Assembly: GCA_021738485.1 (NCBI GenBank) | Contig: JAIPBX010000006.1 | Coordinates: forward strand, 1-61,236 | Reading direction: 5' to 3' | Source: Bacteroidales bacterium | GTDB lineage: Bacteria > Bacteroidota > Bacteroidia > Bacteroidales > JAIPAH01 | DNA: 61,236 nt | In this document: positions 25,823 through 34,800 of the stretch, piece after piece | Numbering within the stretch: position 1 is the first letter of the stretch | Layout: each line of letters starts with the position of its first letter | Notes under the pieces: generated by a model | The model's input: only the letters and a program-made list of their open reading frames with translations | The model's database searches: none | Told to the model about the DNA's origin: nothing | Program-made: the position numbers and the translations under genes

Positions 25823-27856
25823 TTATAACTTTTGAACTTTTCTAATCCAGACATCTTTACCGGATTGAACTTTAATAAGATAAATACCAGCAGGAACCTT
25901 AGTACCTGATTGATTGGTACCGTTCCAGTTGAAATATTTGCTGTCTTTAGCATCAGTTTGCTCCCACTGCTTTATTGTTTGTCCCCGGGTATTGATTATA
26001 TCCACGGTGAATCCTTTTTCGCCGGGAATATCAATGACCATCTTCAGGTTCTCATCAAATGGGTTAGGCATGAGCCGTATTTGATGCCTGGCCGTTTGTG
26101 TAATGTTTGTATTGATTGTCACATCAAACGTTACAGGGATAACAACTTGCTCATTAAACGGATCATTGGAATTGATAACCAAATCAGCCGTGTAATTTCC
26201 CGGAGCCATACCGGCAGCATCCATCGTAATATCCATTACTGCTGAATCGCCTGGAGATACAATTCCTGAGCCGGAAGTAACAGCAAGCCATCCGTCCTCA
26301 TCATCATAATTCACTGCGGTGGTATAGCTTAAATTTTCAGAGCCGATGTTGTATATAATCACCTGATCTTCGGCGGTTTCGTCCTGCTGACAGGCTCCAC
26401 TCACTTGTTCAACATTGGTTTCAATTTCAGCTATTGAGCCGGTCTCCTGAAACTCATGCGGATCGGGAGCGCCAATGTAAGGGTGATTCTCACTCCGCCC
26501 GGACTCATCTGCAGCATGAATATAATATGATACCTCAGTGGTGGGGTTGGGGGCAGGAATTGAAGCCTCGTAAGTGTTTCCGCCTGTATTTTCCATAAGC
26601 GTGGAAGAATAGTTTTCATCATCTTCCAGCTTATAGTATACCTTGAGCGAGTCTGCGTATAAGGCTTCCCCACTGAAGGGTATTATTTCGGCTTCGATCA
26701 CTTGTTCTTCCGCGTCTTCCACTTCTCCCAGAAGGGGATTATGCTTAATTTTCAACATTTTTCTGTCGGCCATTTCATGTGCCCGGCAATGGAGAGCATC
26801 CGTGTTCTCCCAATTATACATGTCGTCTTCTATACCTATAATTTCATACCCTGGCATGACCTCTTCATAGGTCTCAATCGCCTCGTCATCCCATTGACTA
26901 CCGGTGAGCGGCACGAAAACGCGGTCATTTAAAATCAGGGAGTTGGTATATGGTGTAGCCGGTGTTCCTCCAGGAGTAAAGATACGATGTACTTCATAAT
27001 TAGTTCCCCAGGCGGAAGTAGCATTTTCATAATAGTCGGCCACAGCTTCAAAATCTTCGTAACGCGGATCGTCTTCCGGAACTTCGCCGATCAATATTTT
27101 ATTTGTGGATAAAAATTTTGCCCAACAATCAATATGCTCGATATACTCTCCCAGCGGATCTTCATTGAGATGATAGGTCTCAACGCCCATATAATCGTTC
27201 ATCAATCCATTAATTTCATCAATGGTATAATCCGGGTTTTCCTCGACAACGAGGGTAGTAGAGGCGGCTGAATTCACTCCGTCAGCCATATAATTGCCTC
27301 CCGTATGAACAAGGTTCATTCCGAAAACCTCTACATCCAGGGAGTCGGCCATAACATTAGGTATATCATCATCATTGGGTCGCGGCCTGTTATAAGGGAA
27401 ATTTATGATCCCTACCTGGTTGTCACCATGTTCTATGTATAATGGGCCGTAATCCCTCGTCCAGTATGAATCGGTTGGCGCATAAATAAACGTTACACTA
27501 TCGGTATTCACTCCATTATTTTCGTACTGCGTCATCACGTAATTCTCTTCGCTCTCGTTTTCAACTATGGTAGTGACCAGTATCTCTTCCGACATAGTGG
27601 CAATCAACTCCATCGGAATACCAAAGGGATAGCGGATCAAAACCGACTCCATCGGTTCAAATTCCGCAATAGGGCGAACTTCTCCTTCCGGCGGTTCTGT
27701 TTCAAAGAAATCCCGGCCAATCTCATCGGCCCTTGCCTTTTCCTCCTCAGTCATATGATGAGGCAGGCTTTCCTGCTGCCGCTCATTTTGTGCATAAAGT
27801 GGAATTAGTACAATGACCAAAAAGCCGGTTAAAACAATGCGTAAAAACTTATCCAT
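25823..27856 (-). CDS. Secreted peptidylarginine deiminase (PPAD-like) with T9SS sorting domain
   Basis: 677 residues from the ATG at 27856, which opens a signal peptide (MDKFLRIVLT... ending LYA before Gln). The deiminase domain (about 50-370) keeps every catalytic residue known in Porphyromonas PPAD at nearly the same spacing: Asp135 in WTRDYG, His241 and Asp243 in EHIDCW, Asn305 in YTNSL, and Cys357 in DALHCRAHEMAD. It should convert arginine, probably C-terminal peptidyl-arginine, to citrulline. Two Ig-like regions follow. The end (FNWNGTNQSG...IRKVQKL) is a T9SS sorting domain. Agmatine deiminase is the soluble relative, but the signal, C-terminus and HCRAHE motif favour PPAD type. A longer reading from 27931 is unlikely. 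Confidence 0.92.
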   Translation of the reverse strand: MDKFLRIVLTGFLVIVLIPLYAQNERQQESLPHHMTEEEKARADEIGRDFFETEPPEGEVRPIAEFEPMESVLIRYPFGIPMELIATMSEEILVTTIVENESEENYVMTQYENNGVNTDSVTFIYAPTDSYWTRDYGPLYIEHGDNQVGIINFPYNRPRPNDDDIPNVMADSLDVEVFGMNLVHTGGNYMADGVNSAASTTLVVEENPDYTIDEINGLMNDYMGVETYHLNEDPLGEYIEHIDCWAKFLSTNKILIGEVPEDDPRYEDFEAVADYYENATSAWGTNYEVHRIFTPGGTPATPYTNSLILNDRVFVPLTGSQWDDEAIETYEEVMPGYEIIGIEDDMYNWENTDALHCRAHEMADRKMLKIKHNPLLGEVEDAEEQVIEAEIIPFSGEALYADSLKVYYKLEDDENYSSTLMENTGGNTYEASIPAPNPTTEVSYYIHAADESGRSENHPYIGAPDPHEFQETGSIAEIETNVEQVSGACQQDETAEDQVIIYNIGSENLSYTTAVNYDDEDGWLAVTSGSGIVSPGDSAVMDITMDAAGMAPGNYTADLVINSNDPFNEQVVIPVTFDVTINTNITQTARHQIRLMPNPFDENLKMVIDIPGEKGFTVDIINTRGQTIKQWEQTDAKDSKYFNWNGTNQSGTKVPAGIYLIKVQSGKDVWIRKVQKL

Positions 27857-27892
27857 CTTGTTTCTTTTTATTTTTTGTTTAGTATTGACAAA

Positions 27893-27932
27893 CAAAGATA
27901 AAAGTTCGTTGCGATTGTCATAATATCGCAAC
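27893..27932 (-). promoter_or_regulatory. Promoter box and inverted-repeat operator of the deiminase gene
   Basis: On the minus strand TATCTTTG (27893-27900) is a perfect -7 box, 37 bases before the ATG. Directly upstream, GTTGCGAT (27908-27915) and ATCGCAAC (27925-27932) form a perfect 8-bp inverted repeat with a 9-base spacer, covering about -15 to -40, where a repressor or activator dimer would bind. Confidence 0.5.
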
Positions 27933-27990
27933 TTTTTTCCTTTTAATAATTATAGTATCTATGGAGTTGAACACCCCAGAAGATTTAAAG

Positions 27991-28034
27991 AAAAAGCCTT
28001 CCGGGGGAAATCGTAACCCTCGCCGAAAGGCTTT
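27991..28034 (-). terminator. Terminator of the subtilase gene
   Basis: On the minus strand AAAGCCTTTCGGCGAGGG pairs imperfectly with CCCCCGGAAGGCTTT, followed by TTCTTT. It lies about 25 bases after the subtilase stop and ahead of the deiminase promoter. Confidence 0.7.
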
Positions 28035-28056
28035 CTTTCATTATCCGGTTGTTATA

Positions 28057-30081
28057 TTACCGCTGAAGGATAAGTTTTTTCGTATAGACCCGGTCATTCA
28101 TAACGACTCTTACAAAATATATTCCCGGACTTACACTTCCTCCGCCCCGGTTATTGGCTCTCCAAATCCATTCCTCATTTCCTGAGAGCGAACCGTTGTA
28201 CAGTGTTTTGACCAGACTTCCGGTCATATTGTGTAAAGTAACTCTTCCTCTGGCATTAGACTTTGAATTCAACGTTATACGGGTAAAATTCTTAAAGGGG
28301 TTCGGAGCTACTTTTAAAGTGACATCGGAAGTGCGGGCAGGATCGTTTACTTCAGTGGTAAGGCCCACATCTACAGTTATCGTAGCGGTTATGGTATCTT
28401 CATCATGTAAATCACGGACAAAATAAGCTTTTCCTGTATAGGTGCCCTCTTCCAGACTGTCGCCTTCAATATAGAAATCAACTGTGTCAGACTCTGATCC
28501 GAATAGGGTGCTCTGATCAAATTCGGTAGACAACCATCCGGCACTGTCAGAGACGGCCACATGATAATTCAAAGCACCTGCACCGGAATTTGTAATGGAT
28601 AATTGCAGTGTATCACTCTCCATAGGCAACAGTGACAATTCTACAGTATCTTGAGACAAAGTCATCTGTGGCGTTATCGGAACCGTATCCATAGCCATGA
28701 GCGCATTGTTGAGATTCAGGCGTCCCCCTGATACCGTTATGCCTTCCAGAGAGGGTAAGGGATCAACATTGTAAAGGATATACTCCTTAATCATATGGGC
28801 TATGGAGTCAGGGTTTTCCTTATAAGCCTCCATCATCGAACTGTCGGCATTGGAGAACAAAAGGGCGATTGCTCCGGTCACATGAGGCGTGGCCATTGAA
28901 GTGCCTGTTTTGTAGCCATAATCGTCGCCCGGAGTCGTGGAATAAATAGAAGTTCCGGGAGCTCCCAGGTCAATTGTGGTACGGCCATATCCCGCACTGG
29001 AGCTTTTTACATCATCATCGGTGGTATTGGTTACACTAATGAGATAATCGCTCTCCATAGCTGTGGGAACATCACCCACTTCATCAATATTGAGTTCGAT
29101 ATTCGTTGTGGCTCCGGTACTAATGACCCCCACATATCCTAAGGAGTCATACATGGCACCCCATATTGGGTAGTCATCAGGGTCACCATAATTCACTCCA
29201 AAAGAAGCATTGGTGACCACTACATAAGCTCCCGAATCGCCATCGGTTTCGTTGTATAGGGCCCGCATATCGTGCACATAACTATAGCCTTCCACCACGG
29301 TGCTTTCAAAGCTTGAAGAGGCCGCCACCGGCATTAACTGGGCATGCCAGTTAACTCCGGTCACCCCAATATCATTACCTCCTTCGGCAGATACGGTACC
29401 GGCCACGTGGGTTCCGTGACTGCTGCCGGGTATGCTTCCGTCACTGGAGTAGGCATCCCATCCGTGAATGTCATCCACATAACCATTACCATCATCATCT
29501 TCTCCGTTATCCGGAATCTCGTTATAATTTGTCCACAGATTGTTTTCCAGATCTTCATGGTTTAACGACATTCCTCCATCGACAATGGCAGCCACGATGG
29601 TATCACCTAAAGAGGTGATCCCTCCCTGGGTGATGGACCATGCCTCCGGGCCGTCTACATCAGCATCTTCCACACCTCCTGTCTGGCCTGTATTATGAAG
29701 CCCCCATAAATTATCAAAATCAGGATCATTGGGGATAGTATCATTCACATCCTTCGCTTCCCTTAGCTCCATTTTGTGATTAAACTGCGCCAACCTGACA
29801 GCAGTATGATTTCTTAATTCATTTAAAAGTTTATCGCCATTTTTTGAAGAGTTATAGGTACAAAGCCAAATCTTCATGCGGTCAGATAATTTTTTGTAGT
29901 CTGCATTAAAATCATAACCTGCAAAATCATTTTCCAATGTTGTAATGGCCTCTTGCGGACTGTAGGCGTTATTATCTAACTGAATCATCATCTGGCCGGG
30001 TATACGTTTGTCCTGAGCTAACCCGTCATAGCCTGTGATCAGAATTATTAACACCAAGAAATAATGTATGAAATGTTTCAT
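28057..30081 (-). CDS. Secreted subtilisin-like serine protease (S8) with T9SS sorting domain
   Basis: 674 residues from the ATG at 30081, which opens a signal peptide (MKHFIHYFLVLIILITG..., Gln after the cleavage site). A short propeptide covers about 25-110. The S8 triad is complete: Asp168 in AAIVDGG, His222 in SHGTHVAG, Ser395 in GTSMATPH, with the oxyanion Asn291. A beta-sandwich covers about 490-590, then the sorting domain (VAPNPFKNF ... KKLILQR). It should be a surface or secreted endopeptidase. The family usually has Gly-x-Gly motifs that are present here. A longer reading from 30156 has no signal peptide, so it is rejected. Confidence 0.94.
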   Translation of the reverse strand: MKHFIHYFLVLIILITGYDGLAQDKRIPGQMMIQLDNNAYSPQEAITTLENDFAGYDFNADYKKLSDRMKIWLCTYNSSKNGDKLLNELRNHTAVRLAQFNHKMELREAKDVNDTIPNDPDFDNLWGLHNTGQTGGVEDADVDGPEAWSITQGGITSLGDTIVAAIVDGGMSLNHEDLENNLWTNYNEIPDNGEDDDGNGYVDDIHGWDAYSSDGSIPGSSHGTHVAGTVSAEGGNDIGVTGVNWHAQLMPVAASSSFESTVVEGYSYVHDMRALYNETDGDSGAYVVVTNASFGVNYGDPDDYPIWGAMYDSLGYVGVISTGATTNIELNIDEVGDVPTAMESDYLISVTNTTDDDVKSSSAGYGRTTIDLGAPGTSIYSTTPGDDYGYKTGTSMATPHVTGAIALLFSNADSSMMEAYKENPDSIAHMIKEYILYNVDPLPSLEGITVSGGRLNLNNALMAMDTVPITPQMTLSQDTVELSLLPMESDTLQLSITNSGAGALNYHVAVSDSAGWLSTEFDQSTLFGSESDTVDFYIEGDSLEEGTYTGKAYFVRDLHDEDTITATITVDVGLTTEVNDPARTSDVTLKVAPNPFKNFTRITLNSKSNARGRVTLHNMTGSLVKTLYNGSLSGNEEWIWRANNRGGGSVSPGIYFVRVVMNDRVYTKKLILQR

Positions 30082-30108
30082 AGTAACCAATTTTTTTATT
30101 AAACATAC

Positions 30109-30116
30109 CAAAGATA
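30109..30116 (-). promoter_or_regulatory. -7 promoter box of the subtilase gene
   Basis: TATCTTTG on the minus strand, 28 bases before the ATG, matches TAnnTTTG and is identical to the box of the deiminase gene. No TTG at the expected distance was seen. Confidence 0.45.
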
Positions 30117-30189
30117 GTAATGTTTTGATCGCAGATTTTTTTGATTTTATTAACATTTAATTCACAGGCAGAAAAAGTAATGGTTTGCC

Positions 30190-31620
30190 TTAATAATTTT
30201 TCAGATTTTCAGCTGAACTAATTTCCATAAAGGAGGCTCCGTGTTGTTGCCCAAAATTTCCGGCCACAATTACCAGGCGATCTTTATCGGAGACATGCCC
30301 TGCATTTAACAGCGCATTCACTGAATGGCGGATAAACTCTGAGGAATTCGTACTACTTTCCAGGTACCAGGGATTGATCCCGTAAACCAAAGCCATTTCG
30401 CGCACCAGGCGTTCATCATAACACATCGCGAAAACCGGTTTAGTACTCCTGAAAGCAGCTATATTACGAGTTGTTCTTCCCGAATAAGAATCAACAATCA
30501 GGGCCGATGCATTCAATCGTGCTACAGCTTTAACGGCTGATTTGGATAAATAAGCGGAAATATCGCTGCTCAAAACTACCGTAGGTGTTTCATAAAAGGG
30601 CTCCTTGGATTGTTCTACCTCGCTGGCTACTTCTGTCATAGTTTTCACAGATTCAATAGGATATTTTCCAAAAGCCGTTTCCCCGGAAAGCATGATGGCA
30701 TCTGCTTCACTGTAAATGGCACTGGCGATATCGGTCACTTCAGCCCTTGTGGGACGGGGATTATCAATCATAGTGTGAAGCATTTGGGTAGCGACAATCA
30801 CAGGCTTTCTTTTCTCATTACCTTTCAGAATCAGTTGCCGCTGTATCCCCGGAATTTTCGCATAAGGAATTTCTATCGCCAGGTCTCCGCGGGCGACCAT
30901 TAATCCATAGGCAACCTCAAGAATTTCGTCGATGTTATCCACACCATCCCTGTTTTCGATTTTGGCAATGATTTTTATAGGGCTGTTATATTCATCAAGG
31001 ATTTTTTGGATTTCGAGGACATCTTCTTTGCTACGGACAAAGGAATGGGCTATAAAATCCAGGTTGTTTTCAATGGCAAAATGAATATAATCCCTGTCTT
31101 TTTGTGAAAGGGAGGGTAATTTAAAGCGTGCCCCCGGAACATTAATGCTTTTTTTGGCCTTAATAGTTCCATTGCCCAGGGCGACACACACTACTTCATG
31201 CTCCTTTTTTTCTTTTACTTCCAGTTCAATATAGCCGTCGTCAATAAGAACCTTGTATCCTAATCCCGGTAATTCATTTACAAAATTATGGTAAGAAACT
31301 TCCAGGGCACAAGTGTCTTTTACATAGTGCCCCTTATCATAGAGATGAATTTCGTCTCCTGCACTAACTTCCAGGGGTAATTGCGGGTTTTCGACAGTCC
31401 GGATTTCCGGGCCTTTGGTATCTAAAAGCAATGCAATACGGTAGGATGCTTTTCTGACATTCTCAATCACTTTCTGAGTAGCCTCTCTGTCCTGATGGGC
31501 TGTATTTAACCGGACAACATCCATCCCCTCTTCGTATAGCGACCGGATAAAGGAAGAGTCACATTTGAGGTCGGAGATAGTAGCAACAATTTTTGTTCGT
31601 TTTTTGTCAGCGCGATCCAT
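30190..31620 (-). CDS. pyk: Pyruvate kinase
   Basis: 476 residues, the bacterial norm. The TIM barrel starts KKRTKIVATISD, with the N-terminal MDVVRLNTAH; the signature IKIIAKIENRDG holds the catalytic Lys, and RGDLAIEIPYAKIP and IMLSGETAFGKYP complete the active site. The C-terminal domain (about 345-470) is allosteric. It makes pyruvate and ATP from phosphoenolpyruvate. It interrupts a run of T9SS cargo genes but has its own promoter box, so it is probably independent of them. Confidence 0.97.
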   Translation of the reverse strand: MDRADKKRTKIVATISDLKCDSSFIRSLYEEGMDVVRLNTAHQDREATQKVIENVRKASYRIALLLDTKGPEIRTVENPQLPLEVSAGDEIHLYDKGHYVKDTCALEVSYHNFVNELPGLGYKVLIDDGYIELEVKEKKEHEVVCVALGNGTIKAKKSINVPGARFKLPSLSQKDRDYIHFAIENNLDFIAHSFVRSKEDVLEIQKILDEYNSPIKIIAKIENRDGVDNIDEILEVAYGLMVARGDLAIEIPYAKIPGIQRQLILKGNEKRKPVIVATQMLHTMIDNPRPTRAEVTDIASAIYSEADAIMLSGETAFGKYPIESVKTMTEVASEVEQSKEPFYETPTVVLSSDISAYLSKSAVKAVARLNASALIVDSYSGRTTRNIAAFRSTKPVFAMCYDERLVREMALVYGINPWYLESSTNSSEFIRHSVNALLNAGHVSDKDRLVIVAGNFGQQHGASFMEISSAENLKNY

Positions 31621-31644
31621 AATTATATTGTCTTAAAATTTTTA

Positions 31645-31652
31645 CAAAGCTA
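31645..31652 (-). promoter_or_regulatory. -7 promoter box of pyk
   Basis: TAGCTTTG on the minus strand, 24 bases before the pyk ATG, fits TAnnTTTG. Confidence 0.45.
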
Positions 31653-31759
31653 TAAAACATCCCCTTCCTTTATACACGTTCTTGCAGCCTGTTTTTTAAC
31701 CAAATTCCTGCAAACGATTTCAATTCGGGAAAAAGTAATAATTTATTTTAAATATAAAT

Positions 31760-31790
31760 AAAAAAACCCGATGGATAACCACCGGGTTTT
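31760..31790 (-). terminator. Rho-independent terminator of the C25 protease gene
   Basis: On the minus strand AAAACCCGGTGG and CCATCGGGTTTT pair around TTAT, with a run of seven Ts that continues into ATTTATATTT. It lies 20 bases after the C25 stop. Confidence 0.85.
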
Positions 31791-31809
31791 ATAGGAACGT
31801 ACATTTAAT

Positions 31810-34800
31810 TTACTGTACTACAAGTCGCTTAACTGTACGATTATTATCATTTTCTATTATCAGGAGATAAACACCTTTGCCACTCTTACTCAAATCAAAG
31901 CGCATTCTATTGTTGCTGATATTTATATCTTCTTTATAAAGTACTACATTGGATAAAGCATCCAAAACCTTCACATTAATGGAATCCTCAAAACCTTTAT
32001 CAGCGGCAAGATAAAACACTCCTTCACTCGGATTCGGGTAAATGTTGATGGCTTCTGCAGTCAAGTCATCTTCAAATCCTACGGTATTCTTCACTTCCAC
32101 CTGATGCGATTCGGAATAAGGGCTATTGTCACAATCGTTAACTGCCATAACCTTTATTTCTGCATCGCCTGTCCATTGGTCATTCCAGGCCACTGTAACC
32201 GTGGTGTCGTTAGCTGACAATGTGCCGGCTTCTTCAGGTTCCAGGTTCCATTCGTGGGTATCGGCATACATGGCTGATGGAGTGGTATAAACACTCACCG
32301 TATCATACACCAGGTCGACGGTATCTGTACCATCAGGTTTTTGCGGTGTTTGTGGTAATGGACTCATGACAATATTGTATGCTCCTTCCCCGGAATTACT
32401 ACATCCGTTAGCATCGACAACACTTTCCAGGGTATACGCTGTCGTATCATCCACCATGAAAGAATGTGTCCACTCGTCTTCTGTTATATCAGTGTATTCC
32501 TGATCGTTAACCTGCAAATTCCAGGGGGCTTCTCCGGTCAACTGGACAGTAATCGTTGCCACTTCACCCTCACATATTTCTTCTTCCCCGGAGGATAGAG
32601 TTGCAGTGGGCAAGGTGTTTATGTTGAGGTTTACATCTATGGAAGTATCTGCACACGCTCCCATACCCATTAAATTGAGGGTGAGGTTTGCTGTACCGTT
32701 GCTTATATCTTCTTCTCCCGGATGATATACCGCCGCCACCTGGCTGCTATCTGAAAAGCTTCCGGTTCCTTGCGTCGTCCAAAGGACATCTGAAAAATGA
32801 TCGGCCTCAATATCCTGCATGGCCAGCGAGTCTCCGGCACAAATAGAGTAAGATTGCGGTGCTGATACTCCGGGTTTTTCATGTAAGTAAACAAGCCTCT
32901 CATCGGTTTCCTGGTCTCCTTCTTCCCCATTTACGGTTAACGTTAAAGTGACCTCACCATTCTGAAAATCTTCCTGGCTGGGAGTATATTCAGGATGCAT
33001 TGCAGCATTGCTGTCAAATGTACCTGACCCCGATGACTCCCACTCTACGGAATTATAATAAGTGGCTGTGGCCCCTTCAATTTCTACAGGATTCATCTGA
33101 CAACTATTAATATCCGGACCGGCATAAGCTGTTGTCATTACCTCAGGCGGTAAAGCGATGTTATCCACCCAGGCGCAATCCTCACCATTGCTTACGCCAT
33201 AGTCTTTTTCATACTTCCATGTAAACGTATGCTCGCCGGAAGATACAGGGAACTCAACATATGCCCAGTCCTGCTCGCCTGACCAACTTCCCATGACCTG
33301 TCCATCGACCAGGAAATAGAGATAATCATAGCCACTTTCGGAGGATACCTTTCTGTAAAAGGAAATTGTATCATCAAACATCACTTCGTAGGAGATTTTT
33401 AACATTGTATTTCCTACATCATCTACTTCTCCGGATTTAGATGAATACACACCTTCGTAAACCGGATCTTCCACAATGACCCATTCAGTATTACCACCTT
33501 CTTCCCAATCAAACTGGGAGAAATCACCACTTTCAAAATCCTCAAGTATCAGTCCCACTTTGATATTAAAAGAACGCTCATCGGTGTAGGGAGTGGTCTC
33601 CACCAGGTTTTCAATATCCACAAAGGAACCAATCATTGCCCCGGGATCCACCGAGATACTAAATTGAGCTGTCCTGGCACTATCGGGCTGCAGGTTTTCA
33701 ATAGTGGATTCTCCTTCTTCAATAGTACAAATAGCAGAAGATGTAGTAATCGATGAGAGCACTTCTTCAGCTATGCAATGCCCATTATTTTTTACATTGA
33801 TGAATAAGTCGGCTGATTCGCCGGGATCGATTTGCCCGTTGCCGTTACCATCAGTTTCCACCACCTGCATATTTCTGATTTCAAGGTCAGGTGAATAAAT
33901 TTTCATAGCAAAACCACTTTCCCACTCTTCTTCGTTAGAAGTAGCAATCACGTCGAAAGCGACGTTATGGTTATCGGGGATACTATCATCGACCTGCACA
34001 GTAAAACCGTTTTCAACTGTGGCTGTAGATTCGGCTGGGATATCACCATAATTCTCCGAATCGTCGGTAATGGTAACGTACGGATCATCGCTTTCCAGGG
34101 TCACCATGACATCTTCGGCAGGGTCATTACCCACATTTTCCACTGTCAGGGTAAGCATCAGTTCCTCACCATAGTCAGCCTCAGCGTTGTTGTTGCCCTG
34201 TAGGTCATTGATTTCATAATTATCTTTAATAACGTAAGGCCCGTCGGGAGGGATAACGTTAATCGCCTCATGATACCGGTAATGATTTTGTTTGGTAACA
34301 ACTACATCCACTACGGTTCCGGGCTCCTGTGGTTCGATAGGAATATCTACCGGCGCTCCTGTTCCTTCGGCGGTACCCAGAATTTCTCCGTCTACGGAAA
34401 GGGCGATCAAGCTCCCTTCATCTGCTGTCACTTCAAAACTGTCGGGACCACTGAGCAACACATCATCATGCACCACCTCCAATTCCTGGGGCATTTCGGA
34501 ATATACAGTTAAAAAGGCGCCGCCATGATGATGGAAAAGGTTGTAGGTAACTTCTTTATTATTCGTATTATATGGCCAATCGGATTGCTGAAGATGATAT
34601 TTTCCGGCGGCATTCCCAAAAGCCGGTTTAACATCTCTTGAATCGGGTGTTGTACCGTAATCAGGCATAAAATCGGGCCACATGTTATCATACATCCCCC
34701 ACACATAAGTATCATTGACGAACGAATAGGATACTTCGGAGGCCGCAATGAGTCCCAAAGCTCCGGAAGGCTCGCCCTCGTGGGTATGTCTATGAAACTT

